From Telmatactis stephensoni (Eukaryota > Cnidaria > Anthozoa > Actiniaria > Isophelliidae): DNA of 64,000 nt. The stretch's first letter is position 1; the number at the start of each line of letters is the position of its first letter. Positions 22,096 through 32,862 of this stretch are shown here, piece after piece. A program made the position numbers and the translations under genes. The stretch is taken from positions 1 through 64,000 of the forward strand of contig JALIZF010001719.1 in NCBI GenBank assembly GCA_029948255.1. The letters are read 5' to 3'. Below the pieces are notes generated by a model, which did not search any database, was not told the origin of the DNA, and saw only the letters and a program-made list of their open reading frames with translations.

Positions 22096-22112
22096 CATTA
22101 TTTCACCCAGTG
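22096..22112. repeat. Right terminal inverted repeat of the CACTA element
   Basis: Ends CATTATTTCACCCAGTG; the reverse complement begins CACTGGGTGAAATAATG. TAC follows directly. Confidence 0.9.
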
Positions 22113-22115
22113 TAC
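22113..22115. repeat. TAC target-site duplication (right)
   Basis: Matches 12517-12519. After it the PLE protein resumes (PKDINWLKLRKDWEKF) in the frame in which it stopped. Confidence 0.88.
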
Positions 22116-23280
22116 CCCTAAGGACATCAATTGGTTAAAGCTCCGCAAAGACTGGGAAAAATTCGAAAGTAGGCTTAGATCTGTGGTTTTGTTTTCTAGT
22201 AAGAACAGCGGGGTTTCTAATAACTGTTCGCAAGACCAAGAGAAGGCTGATTTCCCGGCCGTCAAGAAAGCTTCCAATTGGAGGGCTCCCCCTTCTAAGA
22301 ATCCTCATTTAGAGTCATTTTTAAATGCTATTAGATCGAAATTATTTGATCCTAATGAAGTCCAGAAGGTTCGGGATAATCTTAGTCCGGATGAGCGTTC
22401 AGCCCTTAATAATTTGAAATCAAATACGGAATCTCATATTTCTATTCAAGATAAGGGATCCAAATTTGTTTTGATCTCGGATACTGAGTATCAGGCTAAA
22501 ATGCTTGAGCAGTTAGAGAACCCTCTGCATTATCGTTCGCTATCATCTGACCCTAGTAATGACCATGTTTCAGAAATTAGGAGTTGGAGTGCTAAATGGT
22601 TATCCAGGGGCCAAATTAATGAGACTATAGCTAACTGGGTAATTAATAATTCTGCTAAACTTTACTAAACTAAACTAAACTAAAATTTATCAGCCTTCAC
22701 GGAATTTTATTTAAAACCTTTAGCAGCCAAACTTCCTTCTTTCATAAAGGATACCACTGATCTCCTTAACAAGATTAATAACTTGAACACAAGCTTGATT
22801 CCATTCCCAGAAAATACCCTTTTAGTTTCATGGGATGTCATTTCCATGTTCCCCAATATTGATAATCAACTCGGCATTTCATCTGTCACTAAAGCGCTTG
22901 AAACTAGACAGCGTAAGTTTCCCTCTACGGAATGCATTGTGGAGGCCGTTGATATTTGTCTTAGAAATAATAATTCTAGCTTTTCGGGAAAACAATTTCT
23001 CCAAATTCATGGGACGGCCATGGGCCCCAAAAACGCCTGTAGCTACGCTGATCTCGCGATGGGAGAGATAGATGAAATGGCGAAATCACATGCCACTCTC
23101 AAACCAAATCTATGGTGGAGATATAGGGATGACATTTTTGAAGTTTGGACTCTCGGCCAGGATAAGCTTCTTGAATTTACTGAATTTTTGAATTCTTTAC
23201 ATCCAACAATTAAATTTACTCTTGTTTATTCTGCCCACGAGCTCAATGTTCTTGATCTTACTTTGTCTTTGTACTACTCT
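22116..23280 (+). pseudogene. PLE polyprotein continued: reverse transcriptase, internally deleted and 3'-truncated
   Basis: 22116-22668 gives the N-terminal RT region (DKGSKFVLISDTEYQ). At 22662-22683 a short TAAAC pentanucleotide run replaces several tens of codons and adds stops. The RT resumes with LSAFTEFYLKP and holds VSWDVISMFPNID (first catalytic Asp), QIHGTAMGPKNACSYADLAM and WWRYRDDIFEVW, the Penelope version of the catalytic box. It ends after NVLDLTLSL near 23275, where unrelated sequence begins, so the endonuclease domain is missing. Confidence 0.85.
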
Positions 23281-25900
23281 TGTCAACCATAAACATCAAT
23301 GCTGGGTCTTTGCTGATGAAAGAATCAAGAATGTGGTTGACGATGATTGAGAAAGAGGTTGGCAGGCAGAGTTTCCATCAGAATGCCCTACTATGCTGAG
23401 ATCCAACGCAGCATTCCTTATGACATATTTGCAGCTCTAAAATGTGTCACAAGGAATGCTGAGGAGGAAGACTTCCAAGAGCCCTCCTGTTGTGTTTCAA
23501 GCAACAGGAAGGCTGAAGTAATTTCTTTCACCTCTCTTTACTCTTTGCAAAAGTTAATTTCGAGGCTTTCTGCTCTGAGCACAAGAGAGGTTAAGAGATT
23601 CTTCAGCCGAACACTAACAAGCACCATCAGGTCTGGAAATAAAGTGAAACTGCTTGTTGAAGACAGCAAAGATTTTGGATTTTTTTTATAAAAAGTCACT
23701 GGGAAAGCTCATCATCCAATTTCATTATGGAGAGTGGAATGTGCATGGATTCCGCAGACATGACTGCACAATAAGGGAGCTCTCACCATCTGAAGTCATT
23801 TAAAGTCTTGCTGTGTAGTTATGATCTGCTAGCCTCTCACATAGAAAGCTCTGCACTAACCAAACCACCAGTGCTCTGTTTTATGGGTATTTAAAGCTAC
23901 ATGGATTAAAAACAAGGATATGAGTCCACTTGGAATGCTGTGCATTAATCAAGCAACCAAAGTGCTCTGTTTTATTGGTATTTAAAGCTAAATTGATCTA
24001 CACAAATTAGAGGGAAGTCAAAACGTGTGTAAACCATTACTAACACCTGTAAGATCTTCTGATGGAACATTACCTTTGTGGCTGTTTATCCAATTCATTT
24101 GAGGGTTGGCTACCTGAACTAGTGGTTTTTAGTACCAAGATGGCATTCTCTGAAAAGGGTTTTATTGAACGTCTTCTCCATCAAAATGTTCAAGAAACAT
24201 TTCCAACATCTACTTGTCCTAAATTACATCTTCATGGTTTTAAAATGATGATCCTCGTTGTTTGCATTATTTATGAAACAAACATGAAAATAACTGACAA
24301 TAAAACAGTAAACCTTTATTCAGGAACAGTTTTGACATTTTCATAACTAAGAGACAATGGCAAGCTGTATGTAGCTTAAGTGACCTAGTTTGGGTGCATA
24401 TGTGGACATTGCATCAAAGGAGAACATCTAATCTGAACATAGAGATTTTGAATGTTCTTTTTTAAAGGAAGATATAATTTATGGACATGAAATTGTTAAA
24501 AATTCCAATTTCTGTTATTTCAAGTTGTGCAGGCACAAGTATAAATAAAATACTAATTAATAATTCATAAGGCAAACACAATGAAAATTGCAACCGGGAC
24601 GAGTGTTTTATATCTCATAAAGATTCGTCCTAATTTACATCAACTTTAACCTCGATTTTCTCTAAGATAAATAAAGATATTTTTGATTTTCTTTCCGGGA
24701 ACAACTCAAATATGTGTTGGAGTATTTTAAGTCATTTACAACATTTGCGACCATGTTGTATCGGCTATACAATCACTCGCCTTCAACTCGCATCTATTTA
24801 AAGACAGGTATTTTAAATAATTTATTTATAAAAATACATGGATGGACCAAATTTGTTAAATTCCATATTATCTTTTTTCTGGTTGTGCAGACATCTATAA
24901 AAATTCAAAACTGATATTTAGAATATTTATTTACAAGAGATAAATGTATAATGGACTTGATTATTTTCAAAATTCCATGTTATGCAACCATTATTACTAC
25001 AATATATGCAAACACCAAAAGCATGCAACATAAATAGCACTAGGTTGTGTATATATTCTACTGTTTACTTATTTACTACTAAACATTGCAAAGTATTGCC
25101 TGCTGTTAGTGTTTGTACTTTATTTCATGTTGATCAGGTACAAATGAAGGGATAGTAAAGCATAAGTAATATGTGGTATCTGATCAAAGTTAAGATTTTC
25201 ACTTTTTGATTTTATGGGAGAATTCGGTATCAGAATTCAGAGGGAGAAAGAAAGAAAGAAAGAGAAATGGATATAAATATTACTGCCCAAGAGCTTGACC
25301 TCTTTAATAGTGGGGCTTAAAATTGACTTGGATATTTGATGGTCTTGCCTGTTCACCATCTACTGACAATGAACCAGAAAAATAAGCAGTTACAATACAG
25401 GCAAAACTGTCCAATAACCATGTTATGAAATAGAAGAGAGAATGGAACACTCATGGATTCCTAAAGCATGATTGTACTCTAGTGAAACTATCTGCAGATG
25501 AATGAAACAATAGTTTCCAGTCCTCTGTCAGAACTGTCCATAAACTTTATCAAATCCGAAACACTAATTAATTGCCATTTTTAATTTATGTAAATTTTAC
25601 GTTGTTGGAGAGAAGTCTGGGGTTGAATAACAACTTTTACCCTTTGGTATCTTTCCAATTTTCCTTTTTTGAAAAACGAAAATTGAAATCCATTTTTGAA
25701 GTTAAAAATTAAGAGGTATATTTACAATTTTTGAAAACAGAAAATCTCCTATTTTTGCTAAAATTCAATTTTCAAAATCACGAAAGATGCAAATATACTG
25801 AGCAAATCCAATTTTGGTATTTTCCAACAATCGAATGGCCAGAAGGTACACGGACCTGTCCTCTTGTGCTGCTTGTAATGTTGGATACACACAAACGCTG
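23281..25900. other. Unassigned region between PLE and THAP remnant
   Basis: No gene I can support. A plus frame at 23347-23691 (114 residues) is not recognised. Peptides near 23735-23800 (WNVHGFRRHDCTI) and 25440-25500 (WNTHGFLKHDCTL, in translation) resemble each other, suggesting two copies of one repeat about 1.7 kb apart. A GAAA-rich microsatellite lies near 25247-25266. Confidence 0.5.
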
Positions 25901-25919
25901 ATTTCGTATCTTATTAAAC

Positions 25920-26200
25920 GAGGAATTCTTGGTTTTTCGTGGCCTGGTAGTAGAGTGAATCTTATGGAAAAATTCTCAGGCTTAAAGTGTTTCGAGCAAA
26001 CAGCGGACACCTTGCTAGGTACAAAGTTCTTAAGCTTTGTGTCCACGAACTTTGTCCAAATCCTCCGTCTCTTCACAGCTCTGCTCTTTCATCATCATAA
26101 AACGGAATTGTATGCAAAAAAAATTCCTTCTTTGGGTTCAGAGTACTATCACAACCCCAGACGACACACTGGTTCGGCTTATCGCGGTAAAAAATGGTTT
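25920..26200 (-). pseudogene. THAP-type zinc finger domain, frame-shifted
   Basis: The minus strand reads CVVWGCDSTLNPKKEFFLHT, IPFYDDERAE, then after a one-base shift near 26070 KRRRIWTKFV, PSKVSAVCSKHFKPENF and PRIPRL. The C-x4-C ... C-x2-H spacing, the Trp-x3-hydrophobic core and the downstream Pro fit the C2CH THAP DNA-binding domain. THAP domains sit at the start of P-element- and Kolobok-type transposases and of domesticated proteins. No transposase domain is readable downstream, and no ATG is clear upstream. Confidence 0.68.
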
Positions 26201-26864
26201 TCAAACAAAATATCTATCTTAAAAATGAATAAATGCTCAGAAATATGCTAAAGTTCGCCAAAGTTTGTATCTAAGAACCAAGAGTGTCGTTCCTTTGTAG
26301 ACGTCACAATAGGCTCGATCCAGGCTCCTTGGAAAGACCTTGGCCTCTTGGGATTTGTCGTAAATATGGCAAAAATTGCTACATTGAAACACTCACTAGA
26401 AATCGCGAATTGAACCAATTTGAATTTTTTTTCAAAATTTTGCTCCAAAGACTGAAAGAAGAAAGCATGTGGTGGTTAGAATGGAATTTTCATTTATGCC
26501 CATTAAAAATCGAGGGGCAAATTGCTGATTGGTCTAGCCAAATAATGCTAAGCCACGTGCACAGCTGTCACGGGGATGAGTATTGCAGCTGGATGAATCC
26601 CTGACAGCTGAAATCGGAGCCTAATATTCACTGGGGTTTGTGCTGAGATATGAATTTATTATTCTAGGCAAATCCAAGACCTAAAAACGATTTTTCAAGG
26701 AGTAGCATGATACTGTTAATTTGGAACTAGGTGTGACATCCACTTTAAACAATCTGTAATTTTGTACATGATGACAAAACTAATCATTTTATTAACTGTG
26801 TGTAATGAGACTTTGGACAGTATGTCAGCTGCATTTTTAGGAGATTCAGGATGGTCTACTTACG

Positions 26865-27160
26865 TACAAGAAATCAAACTTTTTCTGACCCTGCTGCCTG
26901 CTGATATTTGAACATTTGGAGTGGGTGGATACTCGGTGCTTTCATCATCATCATCATCATCATCAGTGTCTTCTTCATCATTATCTTTGGCGTTATCTGA
27001 ATGTCTATCTTGTTCACAATCCTGTTAAAATTTCTTTTGGTACTCTAAAATGAACTGTTTTCGTTTTTCTTCCTTCCTATGTTTTGCTTCTCTAGCTTTA
27101 GCTAGTGTTTCTGCTTTTTTGGCCTTTGTTTTGATTTTTGACGTCTTTGTCTGAACAATA
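26865..27160 (-). pseudogene. Lys-rich plus acidic exon(s) of an unidentified gene
   Basis: One frame encodes a helical basic stretch (KKAETLAKAREAKHRKEEKRKQ), an in-frame TAA, then an acidic exon DCEQDRHSDNAKDNDEEDTD with seven consecutive Asp, ending YPPTPN...RVRKSLIS before a GTAAGT donor. The segment from about 27024 also has its own acceptor (TTTTAACAG), so the TAA may fall in an intron. Function unknown. Confidence 0.4.
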
Positions 27161-27264
27161 ATAATAATAATAATGTTTAAGATTTATATACCGCAAATAT
27201 CTATATGTATATAATCAAATGCGGTTGAAATGAACTGAAATGAAATGAACTATCTTCTATCGCT

Positions 27265-27377
27265 ACAAGACTTTTATATGGTGACACAACTTTTCTGAAT
27301 TCCATACAAGCCTTTTTATCCTTTGAGTCCAAAACCCCTTCTTCAACTGCATTCTGTACTGCAACAAGTCTCTTGCT
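27265..27377 (-). CDS. Exon of an unidentified gene (KRLVAVQNAVEEG)
   Basis: Follows an acceptor with a good pyrimidine tract (TTTTATTGCAG) and reads KRLVAVQNAVEEGVLDSKDK, then ACMEFRKVVSPYKSLVAIED. It probably belongs with the neighbouring minus-strand exons, but no family is recognised. Confidence 0.4.
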
Positions 27378-28019
27378 GCAATAAAAGAAAAGACATTAGT
27401 ATATATACTGTATGTGCATGCAGCATGAACAAGATTGTCAAAGGACTAGAATTAGCAAGGTGTCTGTAAGAGTGGAGTCAGCTTAGGTACAAACTCACTT
27501 TAGTATTCTTTTTCCACGAAGGAATAAATTACCATCCAAATTAACAATTTTTTTATTCATTTTATTTCAAGTTATTGCAATTGTATTTCAAGTTATTGCA
27601 ATTGGATAGCTAGAATATGCAAAAGTGTCCCAAAAATTAATATTTTTCAACAAGCTTTTTATTGGTTTTTCTTAAAATTGACATTAATGTAATATATTTG
27701 TTTAAAATCCATATCATTACATAATAAAAATCAAAAAAAAATAAAATAGAATCATTTATTTACTGCTTTTATATATATCATTGCATATAAATATTAATCA
27801 TTCTTTTTATTATTATGTTAAAGCAACTATATTGTATTGAATTGCATTTTGTTTACAGTTTACAGCTTTTTGACACACCTGTAAAGCCCTGGTGAACCCT
27901 GGGGAATTAGTGTTATATGAAATGATGATGATTATTATAATAAAGATAATAAAGATAATAATATGAAGAGACTTGGGGAGAGGAATGATCTGTTTTGGTG
28001 AGTGAGTGATGAGAAGACT

Positions 28020-28051
28020 CACTCGCTCGCTCACTCACTCACTCACTCACT
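28020..28051. repeat. (CACT)n microsatellite
   Basis: CACTCGCT/CACT tetranucleotide run. On the minus strand it begins exactly at the GTGAGT donor of the neighbouring exon. Confidence 0.85.
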
Positions 28052-28359
28052 TGCGCCTTTTTAATGCAATTGAGGCACTCTAGTTTTCCTGAGGTTGGCA
28101 GATCCCGTTTGATTATGTTCCCAAAGTGATTAAATATAGCAGTTGTTTCTTCTGCACTCCATTTGCACTTAACACCGTCAAACCGTCTGCGTCTAGTTCC
28201 TATATTCCTATATATCGATATCAATGACCCAGGTTGGTAATTCGTTGAAGCTAGCTCGCATTTTCTTTTTTTTGAACTTGTTTTTAGAGATATAACTTTT
28301 GCAACTTCTGGCTCGTTTTCATATTTGTCCTCTAGATGTCTAGGTAGTTTTGGGTACAA
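28052..28359 (-). CDS. SANT/Myb-like WS.EE..A domain exon
   Basis: The exon reads from about 28359 with LPRHLEDKYENEPEVAKVIS, a Lys-rich linker, then RRRFDGVKCKWSAEETTAIF and NHFGNIIKRDLPTSGKLECL, ending CIKKAQ before a GTGAGT donor. Similar 'W..EE..Av..hf...I....lPgk.eC..Ci.k' domains end transposon-related proteins of fish and cnidarians, sometimes after a tyrosine recombinase. Upstream the exon runs into a poly-C tract. Confidence 0.42.
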
Positions 28360-28360
28360 G

Positions 28361-28384
28361 CCCCCCCCCCCCCCCCCCCCCCCC
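28361..28384. repeat. 24-bp poly-C tract
   Basis: Uninterrupted run of 24 C. It separates the SANT-like exon from a BEL/Pao fragment and is a likely spot of length error. Confidence 0.95.
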
Positions 28385-28405
28385 AGGTCTTTGGAATTCT
28401 TGCCA

Positions 28406-28621
28406 TCATCCTGTAATTACTTTGGTATCACGGTGTTTAGTACCATTCATTGTCCATTGTTCATTGGCAAATTTCATCTTCGTTCCCTGTACATTCAGTG
28501 ATTTGATCGTGTCCTCTGAAACAAACGTTCTTGTGTTGCAACTGTCCAGCATGGCATAAACTGTAACTTCCTCTTTGTTTGCTGGTAGCTTCATTATCAT
28601 TTCTCTGTCTCTGATGATCAC
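28406..28621 (-). pseudogene. BEL/Pao aspartic protease fragment
   Basis: The frame contains VTVYAMLDSCNTRTFVSEDT. This resembles the retropepsin-like active site of BEL/Pao elements, where 'YAlLD(s/n)csq.TFi.ed' carries the catalytic Asp. The segment before has MKLPANKEE and the one after a 'NG.....' flap-like stretch. Only about 70 residues are readable. It may come from the same family as 58815-59380, which carries a later part of the polyprotein. Confidence 0.55.
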
Positions 28622-29099
28622 TCTTGAAATCCCAATGACACAAGAAAACCAGGGTTCAGCACACTTTAAATAATCAAACTGGGAATGTGTTATGAACTCG
28701 GCACAATGCCTTCACAGCATGAGAACCCATTAACTTGGAAATGTTTTCTGTATAATTATTTCTTCAAGGACCAGAATGAGAATTTACTGGGCATTTGCCT
28801 TTTTGATGGTGTCTTGGCAACCTTCCTTTTTAGCGACATGGCGAGATTTTCTTGAGAGATTACACATGCTTGTCGTTAATAGGTTTGAAGAGAGAGTTTG
28901 TCTCTAGATTGACAAGGCAAACTAATCTTCATCTGTCTAGTGCTCTGAAGACAAATTCAGATTCTGATGTACTTCTTCTTTTGGTCTTTGTCAAGTCGAT
29001 GGGTTTGCAATAATGTAGTTTTTTGAGCAGACAATTTCTATAAAAAAGCTCAAAGAAGAAACATATAGTTTTAATTATATTCATACATTCATTCATATT

Positions 29100-29183
29100 T
29101 TCTCTTTGAGCTTTGTGGTCATCCTTTTTCTCCCTCATGAATGCTTCATAGAGAGTTGTGTAGTACCTTTGGGTTGCAACTGA
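29100..29183 (-). CDS. Short exon (QRYYTTLYEAFMREKKDD)
   Basis: Acceptor-like TTTCAG then a frame reading RYYTTLYEAFMREKKDDHKA and a Gln/Arg/Glu-rich stretch. Likely joined to the exon at 29393-29475. Unknown function. Confidence 0.35.
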
Positions 29184-29392
29184 AACCAAATATCAAAACC
29201 TGATGAGTGTTGACTGCATTTATTCAGTCATTTACAAAATGTATGTCGTTATAATCTTGTGAGATAATAATGCACATTCACACTCATCATCCAACTAACC
29301 TCTGACAGGTCAATTAGGAGTATCGGGAAACCAGCATTTTACTGTTCTAATATTGTGGGATCACTACCAAATGTTAATGCAACTTACCCTTT

Positions 29393-29475
29393 CAAGGTCC
29401 CATTGCTTTACTTCATCATCATCATCTTCCTCTATATTCTGAACTACCTGTTTATAGGCGTTTGTGACAGCATCC
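29393..29475 (-). CDS. Acidic exon (DAVTNAYKQVVQNIEEDDDD)
   Basis: Clean boundaries: acceptor TTTTCCCTAG and donor GTAAGT. It reads DAVTNAYKQVVQNIEEDDDD, then EVKQWDLER, ending in phase 2. Good splice sites and an open frame make it a believable exon, but the family is unknown. Confidence 0.5.
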
Positions 29476-30830
29476 TAGGGAAAATATAACATAGAATAGC
29501 ATACAATAGATACTAGTATCTCCGAAGAAAAAAGAAAGAACAAACAAACAAAATAGTATAAAAATGCAATAATGTTTTGATTAAACATACCGTGCACACG
29601 GGAATCATGGAAAAACACACTTACGAATAATAGTATGAAAATTCTTTTAGGCTATTTGCCTGTCTAATTAGATCATTGAAATTATTCCAAATATTGGTTA
29701 ATACATATCAAAATGATCTAGTAGTATTAACTTTGGGTAAGCATAGCTTACATTTACCTTGTTATTAGATCATTACATACAGATCTAGTACAAAAAAAAA
29801 TTAAATAGACATTAAATAGGATGGTGCATTCCCTGATAAGCACTTATACAAAACAGTAAGCATGTCTTGAATTCTTCTATTATTCAGTGAGGTCATTTCT
29901 ACTTTCTTAAGAAGAGTGTCATATGTGAACATACCTCATGTATTTTAGAAGTCTGATGAAAACCGTTAACTACATCATTTGGAATACTAGGCCCGAACTA
30001 AATCTGTTTTGGTTTTTTATTTTTATTGCACAAAACATGAAACATGTTTTGTGTCCCCTGGGCGTTGAAAGAATGTAAATAAGAGCAGACATTGACTTGG
30101 GAGGCAAGGGCGAGAATTCGATTGGTACTTTTCAATTTTAACTGTCCCCCTCTCGGGGTTTGCTGGGTTGATTAACTTTGGATTCTTGAAATAGTTGGGT
30201 TTTTGCAGTCTGTGATTTTTGGAAGGCTTGGTGTGACTCATGTGATTGGGTCCTCAAGACGTCCGTTAAAAGGATTTCTTATTGTACTTTGGAAGCTCAA
30301 ACCCTGGGAATCGAAATCATCATCTTCATCATCTGTACTGTTGTCAGTAGGAACTACACGAAGCTAACTGCTCGCCCTCGCCTTTTCCGATTTGCCACCA
30401 GACGCTTTTTCCTCTTTTATGAATACAATTTTAGGACTCTCTGATCGTTCGTGTGTCGAATATTCCTAGTTGGGGATCAGGAATGCATTCATTTGTAAAG
30501 CTAGATACATCTTAGAATGACATTTAAAAAAATCCAGCGCGAGTTATTAAAAAAGTCATACTTTTCCTGGCCTGATCCCGATTATGAATGATATTTGCGC
30601 TACTCATCAATATATCGGTATCAGTAAATTAACTTGGTATTTGTCAACACACAATAAACAATCTCAAAGGGCCTTGTAGTCATTCATATTTATAATGCAA
30701 TCCTGCTCTGGTTTTTGTTACTGTCATCAACACATGCAGTTTTGAGTAATATTCCTTCTAGGAGGTCATACTATAAAGCCTTGTTGTGAATATATAGCAA
30801 ATATGTATACGTATAGATATAAAATAAGTA
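29476..30830. other. Mostly non-coding stretch
   Basis: No recognised gene. A minus frame at 30023-30241 (SHTKPSKNHRLQKPNYFKNP) and an acidic segment near 30300-30345 (STDDEDDDFDSQG) may be further exons of the same unidentified gene. No firm splice boundaries. Confidence 0.4.
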
Positions 30831-30837
30831 TACATAC

Positions 30838-30892
30838 TTTAAAGTTCATAGGTGGCAAATCCTCTTCATCACTTGTATCCTCAAGACCAACC
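30838..30892 (-). CDS. Micro-exon (VGLEDTSDEEDLPPMNFK)
   Basis: Acceptor TTCTCTTCAG, about 54 coding bases reading VGLEDTSDEEDLPPMNFK, donor GTATGT. Likely part of the same acidic, multi-exon minus-strand gene as its neighbours. Confidence 0.45.
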
Positions 30893-31061
30893 TGAAGAGA
30901 AATTTGATTTGTTAATTATTAGATATGTACATTAGTTTCCGGTCCTTATATAATAAAGTACAACCGGGAGCACAAAAACTCTCGATTCTTTCTGTCGTTT
31001 GTATTCGAAACATCATCTGTATATTGGAATAGGCCTTTGTTTCTCATATGCATTTATTCAA

Positions 31062-31136
31062 TCACGTATCTTAGGGTTAAAACCGGGCGTTAGCACCAAA
31101 AATTCCTCGTCCTCACTCGGCTCATTACCAGTGTCC
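31062..31136 (-). CDS. Acidic exon (EDTGNEPSEDEEFLVLTPGF)
   Basis: Acceptor TTCTCCTAAG, then EDTGNEPSEDEEFLVLTPGF and NPKI, with a weaker GTGATT donor. It sits between the likely first exon (31415) and the micro-exon at 30892. Confidence 0.42.
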
Positions 31137-31276
31137 TCCTTAGGAGAATGAACAATATTTGAATTTTTCTCGTACATCTCGTAGCTTTCTCCACACACTG
31201 TTTAAAGCAGCTCGTACCCTCTTTAAAACAACTGAATGAAGTCGATCTAGACCGATAGTAATCAGTTGACTTACCT

Positions 31277-31415
31277 TCACTGACCTGGCAATTGCAATTT
31301 CCAGGGCTCTTTCGTCATTTTCCATTTGTAAGTGTGTGAAGTCACCACTTTGCGACTCCTCGTCCGAAAAAAAACCAGCAACTGCTGCAGCGTAACTTTT
31401 GCGTATCATATCCAT
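31277..31415 (-). CDS. Likely first exon of the acidic multi-exon gene
   Basis: ATG at 31415, reading MDMIRKSYAAAVAGFFSDEE, then SQSGDFTHLQMENDERALEI and AIARSVK, ending at a strong GTAAGT donor. With the exons at 31136, 30892 and perhaps 29475, 28359 and 27377 it may form one gene of unknown function, or fragments of several related copies. Joining them requires transcript evidence. Confidence 0.42.
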
Positions 31416-31479
31416 GAAAGCAGCTATAAAAATAAGCTAGAGAACAACTATCTAAAGTGAGTATAACACTGATAACCTC

Positions 31480-31644
31480 ACGGTAGCTACGGGATTCGCT
31501 AGTGGAAGGTGTTCAATGGTACGACACCCCACAGGTGGTCTAAACATCACATAAAACAGAGACCATGATATATCTGTCATAGGATTATCCGTAAAAAAAT
31601 TAGCCTGCGTAGCAATAAAGCGTTTCTTTTGCGGGGAAGCGGCC
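31480..31644 (-). CDS. Hypothetical exon starting MAASPQKKRF
   Basis: The ATG near 31644 has purine-rich context and opens MAASPQKKRFIATQANFFTD, then WSLFYVMFRPPVGCR. The frame runs on to 31452 without a clear donor. It may be the 5' end of another transposon-derived gene. Not recognised. Confidence 0.25.
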
Positions 31645-31839
31645 ATATTGAGTACACAGCGGTCCCAAAACAAGAATTTCTCCCTTCCCCTTGAAAGAAC
31701 CACTTGCTACGCAAGCTAGTAAAAAATGAAACCCAAACACTTTTTTATCGTTTCTTATTAATATATTATTATTGATATTGTATTTTCTATTTTATTGATT
31801 ATGGCTACCCTTAACCTGTTACCTGCTACCCGTTACCTG

Positions 31840-32109
31840 TCACCCTTGAAGTGCGACCCGCATTTTAGACACACATGCATTAAATAACGCTAAAACTAGA
31901 ACCAAATCAACACTTAAATTAATTAAACACTTTATTTGCACTTTTCGATCCCTAAACCAAACAAACATGTCATAAGGAACAATTTTATCAAAGTCCATAC
32001 ATTTCTTTATATTCGGCCATGACCACAGGTAACCCACTTGTTCAGCTGTTGGCGCCTGTGATACTATGTGAAATATACAGTTGGAGGAAATCTCTGTATA
32101 GATTGGCAA
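31840..32109 (-). pseudogene. Hypothetical fragment (LWSWPNIKKCMDFDK)
   Basis: An 89-residue frame with YLWSWPNIKKCMDFDKIVPY, then DMFVWFRDRKVQIKCLIN. The composition looks like a real, conserved protein segment (several Trp, aromatic-rich). I have a vague memory of such wording in invertebrate repeat proteins but cannot name it. No splice sites were worked out. Confidence 0.3.
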
Positions 32110-32862
32110 AGAACAAAATTCAACAGAGATCTGAACATATGTAACATTTATTAATTAACAGGAAAATTATAATTATATAGAGTAAAATGAACATGGATAA
32201 CTATTTAAATGATGTCCTTGAAGTAGTTGTTCTTTCAGAGTGGTTTTCATTTAATTTATGAAGTATACTTTCAATTAGTGTATAAGATTTTAGAACAATT
32301 TTTTGTTGTTTGTGAAAGAATGGTCACTCTTGTTTCACAGATGATGGAAAATCACCATGTAATTCTCTACTATAATGGAGGGGGGGGGGGGTAATGAAAA
32401 CTATTCAATAAAAAGTTGGAATTCTGGAATTCTGGGGTTTAAAAATAATGAAAGTAACTTATAAAACTACTTAACAACAGCAATCCTAGAGCGCAATTGG
32501 CATGTCTGTGAAATACAAATCAGTAAATTGAAATAATTACAGTTAAACAAAAGAAAACAATTTAATTTTCAGTATACTCGTATCATCAGAGATATTAGTA
32601 TTACACAACATACACAACTTTGTGTGTGTGATATCTCCTCCAATAATGTTCCTCTCTATAATTTTGTCTTGAATGTGTGGGATTTCAAAATCTTGCTATT
32701 TGTATACCTTCTATGCATGTGATAGAAGCATATTGATTAGTATTTATATACTATTTTACCTGTATGTATTCTTGTCTTTTTTCTAATATGCAATGATCTG
32801 TGCTTTCCTGACAAGTGTTAGACTTATTACTGGATGTAATTTTGTCATGTTTGAAACATAGT
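32110..32862. other. AT-rich stretch without gene
   Basis: No feature except a G-run at 32378-32391 and simple AT-rich sequence. Confidence 0.6.

Larger units (their letters stand above)
12520..22112 (+). mobile_element. CACTA (EnSpm) DNA transposon, near-complete
   Basis: A 9,593-bp insertion flanked by TAC. Its ends are CACTAGGCGAAATAATG on the left and, in reverse complement, CACTGGGTGAAATAATG on the right. It contains a TNP2-like transposase on the plus strand (15887-19654) and a five-exon second gene on the minus strand (15645-13317), transcribed divergently from a 240-bp shared promoter. Subterminal regions on both sides are rich in short TTTAAAG/CTTTAAG motifs, with a 43-bp tandem array on the left. 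The transposase carries a one-base frameshift. Confidence 0.92.

Noticed and set aside
26946..26966. (CAT)n microsatellite as a non-coding repeat only
   Set aside because: It lies in frame as a poly-Asp stretch of an exon with splice sites, so it was kept as part of that exon.
28361..28384. Gap filler or assembly artefact
   Set aside because: A pure 24-C tract is plausible as a real homopolymer. Length uncertain, but no sign of a join.
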